Notes: a model not told the origin generated them from the letters alone. 64,000 nt of DNA from Plumapathes pennacea (GCA_964036295.1 OZ038470.1:9081078-9145077), one strand, 5' to 3'; shown: positions 47,696 to 61,300, counted from the first letter of the stretch. Translations and numbers: made by a program.

Positions 47696-48470
47696 CTAAA
47701 TATCTTTAAACCTATAATGCCTTAAGGCTAAGGTGTCTATCCCATTTGGTAATATGTTTCTTTTATCGTCTTCCCTACTAAGTGCTATTTTGTTCACTTC
47801 TTCCGTGTATATGTCATGATCGCGACTTCTAATTAGATTCATCACCCTCATTTTCTTACCGCCGTTGATACGACAATCTTCATAATCCTGAAAATTTATA
47901 TCCTTATTAACAAGAAGGTTATTGGAATGTTTAAGGATGAAGTCGGTGGAAGACACGTTTGAAGAATCGATTACGTAAGAGTCAAGCTTAGCTCTCAAAC
48001 TGACAAACTATGAAATTTGTCTTCCACCGACTTCATCCTTAAACATTCCAATAACCTTCTTCTTAACTCCAGTAGTAATTCCTGAAGGATGATCCTTTGG
48101 GTAGTTACTAGTGTCAAACGATGTTAAGACATCCCCACTAACACCTTTATAAAAATCATCCGTCTCTATCTCATATATTAATGAATAAGTGTCAGTAAAT
48201 AGTAACCTTGCCTTATCATTGTACTTCTCTTTGATGTAACCATAATGAAAATCATACATCAACGTTTTACTTATGTCAAGTATTGACATTCCCAAGTAAA
48301 CTGGTTTATCAAATAATAGCTTCGTCCTATGCATGTGAATAGCTGCTAAATCATTCACAAAATATTTTCCTTCTATCAAAGCTTGGTTTTGAGATAAGTT
48401 TCCTAGCTTGTGACTCGTTAGTGACCAACTTAATGTCTACCCTATTTCGGATATTTTCCATGGTTTTTCC
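47696..48470 (-). pseudogene. POLB: U11: PolB C-terminal part, type b
   Basis: TDTYS, inverted repeat at 47907-48066; private SYVIDSS and HYRFKDI. Confidence 0.87.
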
Positions 48471-48928
48471 TCAGAAACTTTTGATGCATACCTGCAAATT
48501 CTTCTTCCTAATTGTTTATTATTCAACAAATCTTTCTTCAAAGACTCTTCATCGTCCAAAGTAAGGATATACTAAAGTCCTTTAAAAATTCCATCAACAA
48601 CTATTCCCATTCCATCTTTCATTAACTCTTGTCCGGACTTTTCTTCATAAACTTTGAATAAACATTCTAAATCAGAATCCTTCATCTTTCTAATATCAAC
48701 TGCACTTATGTTTTCTCCTACATATTCTTCCAAACCAAGCGTCATGGCAACTGACGCAAGAATATCTCTTTTTCTCGACATTTCACTTTGTACCTCTGGA
48801 TCTATTTCAGCTTCCTTTTGTGATTCTTTCTTCTTACTTTGTGTTAGTTTTCTTTTTGCTTTAGGTTTTTGTTCTTCTTTTGTTTCGTTCTTTTCAAGAT
48901 TAACGTAATCGTTTACAGTTTCTGCCAT
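48471..48928 (-). pseudogene. U11: Lys/Glu-rich protein with premature stop
   Basis: A TAG near 48571 (ATACTAAAG) ends the frame after 118 codons, at DGIFKGL. Shares the NLEKNE change with U14. Confidence 0.76.
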
Positions 48929-48948
48929 TTATTTGTCATAACAAAATT

Positions 48949-49586
48949 TTAAGTTGTTTGTGGAATTTCAATATGATATGAAAATGGATGGCGAAGAGAA
49001 AAACAAATCCTTGAGTGTTTTTCATTTTTTAGTATTTCACAAATAGTTTTCTTTTCATTATTATCAATTCCAGAACCAAACTTTTTAAAAAGTAAATCTG
49101 TTCCATCAAATTCTGGATTATAAAATGCAATAATGCAACCAAGATTTTCTCTGAATGGTTTCGCAATGCTAGTCAATTGTTGAGTTAGAACCCAAACAGA
49201 AATTCCAATATGTCGTCCACTGAAGCGAGATCGATGAGTTTGCTGCTTCGTTTCTTCACATCTGCACTCACTGCACAATCATCAAGAATTATGAGAACTT
49301 TGGTTTGTCTTTGTAAATCATCCATTTTGGTGTCGTGAAATAGATCTGCACAAATCTCCAAACACTCTTCAACATCTTCAGATTCACTCGCATTTGGCAT
49401 CGTGACGAAAAAGCATTTGTCAAGATTAGCAAACCCTTCATAAGTTTTGTTAGTGGCGAACGTTGGACAAATCAAACAAAAAAGTCGAAAACATACTTGG
49501 TCGATCTCTCAAAAGATCGACCAAGTATTGTGTTTTCCCACAATTTGTTGGGCCAGTAATCAAGCAAAATCGTATATTTTTAACTC
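48949..49586 (-). pseudogene. ATP: U11: ATPase
   Basis: Usual breaks. Private AACTCTTATGC near 49582 at the MCP boundary. Confidence 0.84.
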
Positions 49587-50754
49587 TTATGCAGATGGCT
49601 GAATCCTTACATCTTTCACAACTCCATCACTAACGAAGACTGCTGCATCTGAAACAACAAACACGTGACAATCGACGGTCGTAGAAGCAATTCCAGCCAC
49701 GTCTACAACTAATCTCACACCATCCTGAGATCTTCCAACCACAATTCCGTCTCCATGAAGATTGTTATCTGGTGTGGATCTCAAATCAATCCACAATGCG
49801 AACTTGCCATTATGAAAGTCAATTTCCTTAAAGTGATCCTCGACATAATCAAACCTTTTCAAAATCATTGGCCAAACATTCCGTCTGAAAATAACTTGTG
49901 TGGAACACCATTTATAGAAACCTTTACCGAATTAACAAGAGGATTAATAAACTCCTCAGCTTTTCTTTCTCCTGAATCGAAACTCTTTAAAAAGAATAAC
50001 ATGATTTCCTTTCATACAACTTCTTGGTGTGTTTACGTGCAAATTAAAAACAGCCAACGTACCAATATCCTTCGAGGCTAACGTTTCAAAATGATGCACA
50101 TCCTCAAAGTAAAAAGTTCTCCCACTTTGATAAACGCTACTCGCTTGAATTGCTAAATTTTCATCTTCAATGGTTGCGTATTCCAATTCTATGTGTGTTA
50201 ACTCATATCCATGGCCTTTGGTATTGTCTGAAGTTACAACTATATCAGACGCATTAGCAAGTTTTATCTGAAATCTTAGGTTTGACTTCAGCCCACTTTG
50301 ATAATAAACCCCATGATCGTCTAACAGCGGGTGAGATAGTGGAATACGATACCTGTGAGCGTAGGATAAATTCGTGAGTTTCATAATCTTAGAATCGCCA
50401 GTTTCTGCCGCTCTAATCTTTCTTTTGTCTTCTTGTCATGATTCCTCTTTTCATATCTTCCTCAAACGTCAACATATCATGATACCCATGAAAAATGTCA
50501 TATTTGTCTGTGTCACAAATAGTTTTTCCTCCAAAGAAAATTTTCATGTGGTTCACTAAGTTTCTTGATACGTTTTGAACGAGGTGGTTGCTTGCAACAC
50601 CCTTTTCTATCTTGACGTTAAACCTCAAAAACATACTCTTTGGAACGAAAACCATGTTTCATACAACCTCGGGTACATTAACATAAAGTGTTTTTCCAGG
50701 CTTAGCAGACGATGGTGTGAAAGTCGTCCTATGAACTGTCCTCTCTGCCTTCAT
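49587..50754 (-). pseudogene. MCP: U11: MCP
   Basis: 13-bp deletion present; LRFQIKLAN is shared with U12; private Cys to Phe in DMLTFEED. Confidence 0.81.
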
Positions 50755-50841
50755 TGCCTTCGACAATCTTGGCCTTCTATTCGGATTAAGTATTTTCTGC
50801 AAACGACATATTATTTTAAAAACATCAAAACAAATCTTTAA

Positions 50842-51835
50842 ATGAAAAACATGGAAAAGATTTATTACTCTTCTCAAAAGGATATTGGAAGGGTTTATCC
50901 GCAGTCAAGAAACTTTCTACAGAAGCTAAAGTTAGCCTAGAAGAAGCAAGAGATTGGCTATCAAAACAGGCGCTTTAGAAAATTTATCTTCCTCCACCGA
51001 ATTATGTTCCAAGACCACATTGGATTATTTCAGAACCAAACGAAATTCACCAAGCAGATCTCTTATTCCTCCCCCACCATAAAGTCGGAACAAAAACTTA
51101 TATATATATATATATATGCTTTAGTCGTTATTGATATTGCTTCAAGATATGTCGATGTAGAAGCTTTGACAAGTAAATCAAGTGATGAAGTGTCAAACGC
51201 TTTCAAGAAAATTTACTCAAGAAAGTAAAAATGGCAAAAACTTTGATTGTTGATCCGGGAAGAGAGTTTGTTGGATCTGTAACGGTTCTTATGAATGAAA
51301 AGAAGCTAGTTATCAAAGATCGGAAACTGCTAATCACAGAGCACAAGCATTCGTCGAGAGAGCGAACAAAACATTGGGAGAAAAAATATTTAGTCAACAA
51401 TATGCTGACGAAATGTTAACTGAAGGTAGATCAACAAAGTGGATAAGTATATTACCAAATATCGTGAAAACTATCAACAACCACGTCACTCGACTGACTG
51501 GCAAAAAAGCCATCGACGCTTATCGTGAGAAAAATGTTGAACAAAAGACTAAGAATTATTCAAGACCTGTTGGGTTTAATGAAAAAAGGCTTGACTCAAT
51601 CGAAAAAGTAAGATATCTTGTCTTGCCAGGAGAGGAAGAAGGAGGAAACGTAAGAAGGGCAACAGATCCCATATGGAGTACAAACGTTTTCGAGTTGAAA
51701 AAACCCATAATATCTAAAAATCAACCAGTTTTGTATTATTTAGTCGATGGACCAAAAAGAGGATTCGCCAGAGAAGAATTACTAATCATACCATATGGCA
51801 CAGAATTACCTCCAAAATTTGTCTTAAAACAATAA
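50842..51835 (+). pseudogene. INT: U12: INT
   Basis: Same TAG as U11 near 50977; longest TA tract (about 51099-51117); open C-terminal frame 51374-51835 with private WISILPN and KKPIISK. Confidence 0.86.
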
Positions 51836-51840
51836 CTTTT

Positions 51841-52615
51841 CTAAATATCTTTAATCCTGTAATGCCTTAAGACTAAGGTGTCTATCCCATTTGGTAATAT
51901 GTTTCTTTTATCGTCTTCCCTACTAAGTGCTATTTTGTTCACTTCTTCCGTGTATATGTCATGATCGCGACTTCTAATTAGATTCATCACCCTCATTTTC
52001 TTACCGCCGTTGATACGACAATCTTCATAATCCTGAAAATTTATATCCTTATTAACAAGAAGGTTATTGGAATGTTTAAGGATGAAGTCGGTGGAAGACA
52101 CGTTTGAAGAATCGAGTACGTAAGAGTCAAGCTTAGCTCTCAAACTGACAAACTATGAAATTTGTCTTCCACCGACTTCATCCTTAAACATTCCAATAAC
52201 CTTCTTGTTAACTCCAGTAGTAATTCCTGAAGGATGATCCTTTGGGTAATTACTAGTGTCAAACGATGTTAAGACATCCCCACTAACACCTTTATAAAAA
52301 TCATCCGTCTCTATCTCATATATTAATGAATAAGTGTCAGTAAATAGTAACCTTGCCTTATCATTGTACTTCTCTTTGATGTAACCATAATGAAAATCAT
52401 ACATCAACGTTTTACTTATGTCAAGTATTGACATTCCCAAGTAAACTGGTTTATCAAATAATAGCTTCGTCCTATGCATGTGAATAGCTGCTAAATCATT
52501 CACAAAATATTTTCCTTCTATCAAAGCTTGGTTTTGAGATAAGTTCCCTAGCTTGTGACTCGTTAGTGACCAACTTAATGTCTACCCTATTTCGGATATT
52601 TTCCATGGTTTTTCC
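51841..52615 (-). pseudogene. POLB: U12: PolB C-terminal part, type b
   Basis: TDTYS; inverted repeat 52052-52211 with the original CTTGTTAAC on the right arm, so both arms match fully. Confidence 0.87.
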
Positions 52616-53062
52616 TCAGAAACTTTTGATGCATACCTGCAAATTCTTCTTCCTAATTGTTTATTATTCAACAAATCTTTCTTCAAAGACTCTTCATCGT
52701 CCAAAGTAAGGATATACGAAAGTCCTTTAAAAATTCCATCAACAACTATTCCCATTCCATCTTTCATTAACTCTTGTCCGGACTTTTCTTCATAAACTTT
52801 GAATAAACATTCTAAATCAGAATCCTTCATCTTTCTAATATCAACTGCACTTATGTTTTCTCCTACATATTCTTCCAAACCAAGCGTCATGGCAACTGAC
52901 GCAAGAATATCTCTTTTTCTCGATATTTCACTTTGTACCTCTGGATCTATTTCAGCTTCCTTTTGTGATTCTTTCTTCTTACTTTGTGTTAGTTTTCTTT
53001 TTGCTTTAGGTTTTTGTTTCGTTCTCTTCAAGATTAACGTAATCGTTTACAGTTTCTGCCAT
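52616..53062 (-). pseudogene. U12: Lys/Glu-rich protein with 11-bp deletion
   Basis: An 11-bp deletion near 53016 in the TTCTTCTTTTG run shifts the frame after about 15 codons. Confidence 0.75.
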
Positions 53063-53082
53063 TTATTTGTCATAACAAAATT

Positions 53083-53720
53083 TTAAGTTGTTTGTGGAAT
53101 TTCAATATGATATGAAAATGGATGGCGAAGAGAAAAACAAATCCTTGAGTGTTTTTCATTTTTTAGTATTTCACAAATAGTTTTCTTTTCATTATTATCA
53201 ATTCCAGAACCAAACTTTTTAAAAAGTAAATCTGTTCCATCAAATTCTGGATTATAAAATGCAATAATGCAACCAAGATTTTCTCTGAATGGTTTCGCAA
53301 TGCTAGTCAATTGTTGAGTTAGAACCCAAACAGAAATTCCAATATGTCGTCCACTGAAGCGAGATCGATGAGTTTGCTGCTTCGTTTCTTCACATCTGCA
53401 CTCACTGCACAATCATCAAGAATTATGAGAACTTTGGTTTGTCTTTGTAAATCATCCATTTTGGTGTCGTGAAATAGATCTGCACAAATCTCCAAACACT
53501 CTTCAACATCTTCAGATTCACTCGCATTTGGCATCGTGACGAAAAAGCATTTGTCAAGATTAGCGAACCCTTCATAAGTTTTGTTAGTGGCGAACGTTGG
53601 ACAAATCAAACAAAAAAGTCGAAAACATACTTGGTCGATCTCTCAAAAGATCGACCAAGTATTGTGTTTTCCCACAATTTGTTTGGCCAGTAATCAAGCA
53701 AAATCGTATATTTTTAAATC
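53083..53720 (-). pseudogene. ATP: U12: ATPase
   Basis: Usual breaks, and Walker A changed to GQTNCGKT (TTTGGCC near 53683). Confidence 0.84.
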
Positions 53721-54900
53721 TTATGAAGATGGCTGAATCCTTACATCTTTCACAACTCCATCACTAACGAAGACTGCTGCATCTGAAACAACAAACACGT
53801 GACAATCGACGGTCGTAGAAGCAATTCCAGCCACGTCTACAACTAATCTCACACCATCCTGAGATCTTCCAACCACAATTCCGTCTCCATGAAGATTGTT
53901 ATCTGGTGTGGATCTCAAATCAATCCACAATGCGAACTTGCCATTATGAAAGTCAATTTCCTTAAAGTGATCCTCGACATAATCAAACCTTTTCAAAATC
54001 ATTGGCCAAACATCCTCTCGTAAAATTCCGTCTGAATATAACTTGTGTGGAACACCATTTATAGAAACCTTTACCGAATTAACAAGAGTATTAATAAACT
54101 CCTCAGCTTTTCTTTCTCCTGAATCGAAACTCTTTAAAAAGAATAACATGATTCCCTTTCATACAACTTCTTGGTGTGTTTACGTGCAAATTAAAAACAG
54201 CCCCCGTACCAATATCCTTCGAGGCTAACGTTTCAAAATGATGCACATCCTCAAAGTAAAAAGTTCTCCCACTTTGATAAACGCTACTCGCTTGAATTGC
54301 TAAATTTTCATCTTCAATGGTTGCGTATTCCAATTCTATGTGTGTTAACTCATATCCATGGCCTTTGGTATTGTCTGAAGTTACAACTATATCAGACGCA
54401 TTAGCAAGTTTTATCTGAAATCTTAGGTTTGACTTCAGCCCACTTTGATAATAAACCCCATGATCGTCTAACAGCGGGTGAGATAGTGGAATACGATTCC
54501 TGTGAGCGTAGGATAAATTCGTGAGTTTCATAATCTTAGAATCGCCAGTTTCTGCCGCTCTAATCTTTCTTTTGTCTTCTTGTCATGATTCCTCTTTTCA
54601 TATCTTCCTCACACGTCAACATATCATGATACCCATGAAAAATGTCATATTTGTCTGTGTCACAAATAGTTTTTCCTCCAAAGAAAATCTTCATGTGGTT
54701 CACTAAGTTTCTTGATACGTTTTGAACGAGGTGTTGCTTGCAACACCCTTTTCTATCTTGACGTTAAACCTCAAAAACATACTCTTTGGAACGAAAACCA
54801 TGTTTCATACAACCTCGGGTACATTAACATAAAGTGTTTTTCCAGGCTTTGCAGACGATGGTGTGAAAGTCGTCCTATGAACTGTCCTCTCTGCCTTCAT
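53721..54900 (-). pseudogene. MCP: U12: MCP
   Basis: No 13-bp deletion; carries FINTLVNS and HKLYSDG like U10; a G is missing near 54732, breaking the N-terminal part. Confidence 0.81.
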
Positions 54901-54987
54901 TGCCTTCGACAATCTTGGCCTTCTATTCGGATTAAGTATTTTCTGCAAACGACATATTATTTTAAAAACATCAAAACAAATCTTTAA

Positions 54988-55977
54988 ATGAAAAACATGG
55001 AAAAGATTTATTACTCTTCTCAAAAGGATATTGGAAGGGTTTATCCGCAGTCAAGAAACTTTCTACAGAAGCTAAAGTTAGCCTAGAAGAAGCAAGAGAT
55101 TGGCTATCAAAACAGGCGCTTTGGCAAATTTATCTTCCTCCACCGAATTATGTTCCAAGACCACATTGGATTATTTCAGAACCAAACGAAATTCACCAAG
55201 CAGATCTCCTATTCCTCCCCCACGATAAATTCGGAAGAAAAACTTATATATATATTTATGCTTTAGTTGTTATTGATATTGCTTCAAGATATGTCGATGT
55301 AGAAGCTTTGACAAGTAAATCAAGTGATGAAGTGTCAAACGCTTTCAAGAAAATTTACTCAAGAAAGTAAAAATGGCAAAAACTTTGATTGTTGATCCGG
55401 GAAGAGAGTTTGTTGGATCTGTAACGGTTCTTATGAATAAAAAGAAGCTAGTTATCAAAGATCGGAAACTGCTAATCACAGAGCACAAGCATTCGTCGAG
55501 AGAGCGAACAAAACATTGGGAGAAAAAATATTTAGTCAACAATATGCTGACGAAATGTTAACTGAAGGTAGATCAACAAAGTGGATAAATAGATTACCAA
55601 ATATCGTGAAAACTATCGACAACCACGTCACTCGACTGACTGGCAAAAAAGCCATCGACGCTTATCGTGAGAAAAATGTTGAACAAAAGACTAAGAATTA
55701 TTCAAGACCTGTTGGGTTTAATGAAAAAAGGCTTGACTCAATCGAAAAAGTAAGATATCTTGTCTTGCCAGGAGAGGAAGAAGGAGGAAACGTAAGAAGG
55801 GCAACAGATCCCATATGGAGTACAAACGTTTTTGAGTTGAAAAAATCCATAATATCTAAAAATCAACCAGTTTTGTATTATTTAGTCGATGGACCAAAAA
55901 GAGGATTCGCCAGAGAAGAATTACTAATCATACCATATGGCACAGAATTACCTCCAAAATTTGTCTTAAAACAATAA
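54988..55977 (+). pseudogene. INT: U13: INT
   Basis: TA tract near 55244, TAA near 55367 in the form seen in type b neighbours. C-terminal 153 codons open (55516-55977). Confidence 0.86.
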
Positions 55978-55982
55978 CTTTT

Positions 55983-56781
55983 CTAAATATCTTTAATCCT
56001 ATAATGCCTTAAGGCTAAGGTGTCTATCCCATTTGGTAATATGTTTCTTTTATCGTCTTCCCTACTAAGTGCTATTTTGTTCACTTCTTCGGTGTATATG
56101 TCATGATCGCGACTTCTAATTAGATTCATCACCCTCATTTTCTTACCGCCGTTGATACGACAATCTTCATAATCCTGAAAATTTATATCCTTATTAACGA
56201 CAGCCTTGTTAACGCCCTTACACTTCTTTTCCTCCTCGTTTGAAGAATCGAGTACGTAAGAGTCAAGCTTAGCTCTCAAACTGACAAACTCTGAAATTTG
56301 TCTTCCACCGACTTCATCCTTAAACATTCCAATAACCTTCTTCTTAACTCCAGTAGTAATTCCTGAAGGATGATCCTTTGGGTAATTACTAGTGTCAAAC
56401 GATGTTAAGACATCCCCACTAATACCTTTATAAGAATCATCCGTCTCTATCTCATACATTAATGAATAAGTGTCAGTAAATAGTAACCTTATCATTGTAA
56501 GACTTATCATTGTACCTCTCTTGTACTTCATTGTACTGCTCTTTGATGTAACCATTATGAAAATCATACATTAACGTTTTATTTATGTCAAGTATTGACA
56601 TTCCCAAGTAAACTGGTTTATCAAATAATAGCTTCGTCCTATGCATGTGAATAGCTGCTAAATCATCACAAAATATTTTCCTTCTATCAAAGCTTGGTTT
56701 TGAGATAAGTTTCCTAGCTTGTGACTCGTTAGTGACCAACTTAATGTCTACCCTATTTCGGATATTTTCCATGGTTTTTCC
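55983..56781 (-). pseudogene. POLB: U13: PolB C-terminal part, type a with duplication
   Basis: Unlike other units U3-U14 that keep this segment, it has no extra T in the KIFCDDLAAIH segment (CATCACAAAA near 56664), the state of U1. The frame is open from the deletion junction through MENIRNRVDIKL to the duplication. Motif C is TDTYS. Confidence 0.87.
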
Positions 56782-57159
56782 TCAGACACTTTTGATGCAT
56801 ACCTGCAAATTCTTCTTCCTAATTGTTTATTATTCAACAAATCTTTCTTCAAAGACTCTTCATCGTCCAAAGTAAGGATATACGAAAGTTCTTTAAAAAT
56901 TCCATCAACAACTATTCCCATTCCATCTTTCATTAACTCTTGTCCGGAATTTTCTTCATAAACTTTGAATAATGATGGCAACTGACGCAAGAATATCTCT
57001 TTTTCTCGATATTTCACTTTGTACCTCTGGATCTATTTCAGCTTCCTTTTGTGATTCTTTCTTCTTACTTTGTGTTAGTTTTCTTTTTGCTTTAGGTTTT
57101 TGTTCTTCTTTTGTTTCGTTCTCTTCAAGATTAACGTAATCGTTTACAGTTTCTGCCAT
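56782..57159 (-). pseudogene. U13: Lys/Glu-rich protein with 80-bp internal deletion
   Basis: Sequence from the EEYVG to ECLF segments is missing (junction near 56972), putting the two halves in different frames. Confidence 0.76.
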
Positions 57160-57179
57160 TTATTTGTCATAACAAAATT

Positions 57180-57817
57180 TTAAGTTGTTTGTGGAATTTC
57201 AATATGATATGAAAATGGATGGCGAAGAGAAAAACAAATCCTTGAGTGTTTTTCATTTTTTAGTATTTCACAAATAGTTTTCTTTTCATTATTATCAATT
57301 CCAGAACCAAACTTTTTAAAAAGTAAATCTGTTCCATCAAATTCTGGATTATAAAATGCAATAATGCAACCAAGATTTTTTCTGAATGGTTTCGCAATGC
57401 TAGTCAATTGTTGAGTTAGAACCCAAACAGAAATTCCAATATGTCGTCCACTGAAGCGAGATCGATGAGTTTGCTGCTTCGTTTCTTCACATCTGCACTC
57501 ACTGCACAATCATCAAGAATTATGAGAACTTTGGTTTGTCTTTGTAAATCATCCATTTTGGTGTCGTGAAATAGATCTGCACAAATCTCCAAACACTCTT
57601 CAACATCTTCAGATTCACTCGCATTTGGCATCGTGACGAAAAAGCATTTGTCAAGATTAGCGAACCCTTCATAAGTTTTGTTAGCGGCGAACGTTGGACA
57701 AATCAAACAAAAAAGTCGAAAACATACTTGGTCGATCTCTCAAAAGATCGACCAAGTATTGTGTTTTCCCACAATTTGTTGGGCCAGTAATCAAGCAAAA
57801 TCGTATATTTTTAAATC
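57180..57817 (-). pseudogene. ATP: U13: ATPase
   Basis: Usual breaks. CPTFAANKT is shared with U14; private Glu to Lys in PFRKNLG. Confidence 0.84.
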
Positions 57818-58985
57818 TTATGAAGATGGCTGAATCCTTACATCTTTCACAACTCCATCACTAACGAAGACTGCTGCATCTGAAACAACAAACACGTGAC
57901 AATCGACGGTCGTAGAAGCAATTCCAGCCACGTCTACAACTAATCTCACACCATCCTGAGATCTTCCAACCACAATTCCGTCTCCATGAAGATTGTTATC
58001 TGGTGTGGATCTCAAATCAATCCACAATGCGAACTTGCCATTATGAAAGTCAATTTCCTTAAAGTGATCCTCGACATAATCAAACCTTTTCAAAATCATT
58101 GGCCAAACATTCCGTCTGAAAATAACTTGTGTGGAACACCATTTATAGAAACCTTTACCGAATTAACAAAAGGATTAATAAACTCCTCAGCTTTTCTTTC
58201 TCCTGAATCGAAACTCTTTAAAAAGAATAACATGATTCCCTTTCATACAACTTCTTGGTGTGTTTACGTGCAAATTAAAAACAGCCCCCGTACCAATATC
58301 CTTCGAGGCTAACGTTTCAAAATGATGCACATCCTCAAAGTAAAAAGTTCTCCCACTTTGATAAACGCTACTCGCTTGAATTGCTAAATTTTCATCTTCA
58401 ATGGTTGCGTATTCCAATTCTATGTGTGTTAACTCATATCCATGGCCTTTGGTATTGTCTGAAGTTACAATTATATCAGACGCATTAGCAAGTTTTATCT
58501 CAAATCTTAGGTTTGACTTCAGCCCACTTTGATAATAAACCCCATGATCGTCTAACAGCGGGTGAGATAGTGGAATACGATACCTCTGAGCGTAGGATAA
58601 ATTCGTGAGTTTCATAATCTTAGAATCGCCAGTTTCTGCCGCTCTAATCTTTCTTTTGTCTTCTTGTCATGATTCCTCTTTTCATATCTTCCTCACACGT
58701 CAACATATCATGATACCCATGAAAAATGTCATATTTGTCTGTGTCACAAATAGTTTTTCCTCCAAAGAAAATTTTCATGTGGTTCACTAAGTTTCTTGAT
58801 ACGTTTTGAACGAGGTGGTTGCTTGCAACACCCTTTTCTATCTTGACGTTAAAACTCAAAAACATACTCTTTGGAACGAAAACCATGTTTCATACAACCT
58901 CGGGTACATTAACATAAAGTGTTTTTCCAGGCTTAGCAGACGATGGTGTGAAAGTCGTCCTATGAACTGTCCTCTCTGCCTTCAT
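57818..58985 (-). pseudogene. MCP: U13: MCP
   Basis: 13-bp deletion present; the two usual frameshifts; private SDIIVTS and FLSFNVK. Confidence 0.81.
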
Positions 58986-59072
58986 TGCCTTCGACAATCT
59001 TGGCCTTCTATTCGGATTAAGTATTTTCTGCAAACGACATATTATTTTAAAAACATCAAAACAAATCTTTAA

Positions 59073-60062
59073 ATGAAAAACATGGAAAAGATTTATTACT
59101 CTTCTCAAAAGGATATTGGAAGGGTTTATCCGCAGTCAAGAAACTTTCTACAGAAGCTAAAGTTAGCCTAGAAGAAGCAAGAGATTGGCTATCAAAACAG
59201 GCGCTTTCGCAAATTTATCTTCCTCCACCGAATTATGTTCCAAGACAACATTGGATTATTTCAGAACCAAACGAAATTCACCAAGCAGATCTCCTATTCC
59301 GCCCCCACGATAAAGTCGGAAGAAAAACTTATATATATATTTATGCTTTAGTCGTTATTGATATTGCTTCAAGATATGTCGATGTAGAAGCTTTGACAAG
59401 TAAATCAAGTGATGAAGTGTCAAACGCTTTCAAGAAAATTTACTCAAGAAAGTAAAAATGGCAAAAGCTTTAATTGTTGATCCGGGAAGAGAGTTTGTTG
59501 GATCTGTAACGGTTCTTATGAATGAAAAGAAGCTAGTTATCAAAGATCGGAAACTGCTAATCACAGAGCACAAGCATTCGTCGAGAGAGCGAACAAAACA
59601 TTAGGAGAAAAAAAATTTAGTCAACAATATGCTGACGAAATGTTAACTGAAGGTAGATCAACAAAGTGGATAAATAGATTACCAAATATCGTGAAAACTA
59701 TCGACAACCACGTCACTCGACTGACTGGCAAAAAAGCCATCGACGCTTATCGTGAGAAAAATGTTGAATAAAAGACTAAGAATTATTCAAGGCCTGTTGG
59801 GTTTAATGAAAAAAGGCTTGACTCAATCGAAAAAGTAAGATATCTTGTCTTGCCAGGAGAGGAAGAAGGAGGAAACGTAAGAAGGGCAACAGATCCCATA
59901 TGGAGTACAAACGTTTTTGAGTTGAAAAAATCCATAATATCTAAAAATCAACCAGTTTTGTATTATTTAGTCGATGGACCAAAAAGAGGATTCGCCAGAG
60001 AAGAATTACTAATCATACCATATGACACAGAATTACCTCCAAAATTTGTCTTAAAACAATAA
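59073..60062 (+). pseudogene. INT: U14: INT
   Basis: TA tract near 59329, core TAA, TAG near 59604 and TAA in GTTGAATAAAAG near 59769; the last three also occur in U7. Only the final 70 codons are open. Confidence 0.85.
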
Positions 60063-60067
60063 CTTTT

Positions 60068-60842
60068 CTAAATATCTTTAATCCTATAATGCCTTAAGGC
60101 TAAGGTGTCTATCCCATTTGGTAATATGTTTCTTTTATCGTCTTCCCTACTAAGTGCTATTTTGTTCACTTCTTCCGTGTATATGTCATGATCGCGACTT
60201 CTAATTAGATTCATCACCCTCATTTTCTTACCGCCGTTGATACGACAATCTTCATAATCCTGAAAATTTATATCCTTATTAACAAGAAGGTTATTGGAAT
60301 GTTTAAGGATGAAGTCGGTGGAAGACACGTTTGAAGAATCGAGTACGTAAGAGTCAAGCTTAGCTCTCAAACTGACAAACTATGAAATTTGTCTTCCACC
60401 GACTTCATCCTTAAACATTCCAATAACCTTCTTCTTAACTCCAGTAGTAATTCCTGAAGGATGATCCTTTGGGTAATTACTAGTGTCAAACGATGTTAAG
60501 ACATCCCCACTAACACCTTTATAAAAATCATCCGTCTCTATCTCATATATTAATGAATAAGTGTCAGTAAATAGTAACCTTGCCTTATCATTATACTTCT
60601 CTTTGATGTAACCATAATGAAAATCATACATCAACGTTTTACTTATGTCAAGTATTGACATTCCCAAGTAAACTGGTTTATCAAATAATAGCTTCGTCCT
60701 ATGCATGTGAATAGCTGCTAAATCATTCACAAAATATTTTCCTTCTATCAAAGCTTGGTTTTGAGATAAGTTTCCTAGCTTGTGACTCGTTAGTGACCAA
60801 CTTAATGTCTACCCTATTTCGGATATTTTCCATGGTTTTTCC
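60068..60842 (-). pseudogene. POLB: U14: PolB C-terminal part, type b
   Basis: TDTYS; inverted repeat 60279-60438; GVKKKVIG form. Confidence 0.87.
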
Positions 60843-61300
60843 TCAGAAACTTTTGATGCATACCTGCAAATTCTTCTTCCTAATTGTTTATTATTCAACA
60901 AATCTTTCTTCAAAGACTCTTCATCGTCCAAAGTAAGGATATACGAAAGTCCTTTAAAAATTCCATCAACAACTATTCCCATTCCATCTTTCATTAACTC
61001 TTGTCCGGACTTTTCTTCATAAACTTTGAATAAACATTCTAAATCAGAATCCTTCATCTTTCTAATATCAACTGCACTTATGTTTTCTCCTACATATTCT
61101 TCCAAACCAAGCGTCATGGCAACTGACGCAAGAATATCTCTTTTTCTCGATATTTCACTTTGTACCTCTGGATCTATTTCAGCTTCCTTTTGTGATTCTT
61201 TCTTCTTACTTTGTTTTAGTTTTCTCTTTGCTTTAGGTTTTTGTTCTTCTTTTGTTTCGTTCTTTTCAAGATTAACGTAATCGTTTACAGTTTCTGCCAT
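60843..61300 (-). pseudogene. U14: truncated Lys/Glu-rich protein with fused tail
   Basis: Open 163-codon frame with NLEKNE and LKQSKKK. Confidence 0.74.

Larger units (their letters stand above)
46699..50841 (+). repeat. U11: 4.14-kb unit, type b
   Basis: With U12 it forms the only pair of adjacent type b units. Confidence 0.9.
50842..54987 (+). repeat. U12: 4.15-kb unit, type b, out of alternation
   Basis: PolB is type b like U11, whereas its MCP carries the U10-specific changes, as expected from a crossover between units. Confidence 0.9.
54988..59072 (+). repeat. U13: 4.09-kb unit, type a with b-type INT
   Basis: Shortest of the standard units because of an 80-bp deletion in the Lys/Glu-rich gene. 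Confidence 0.9.
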
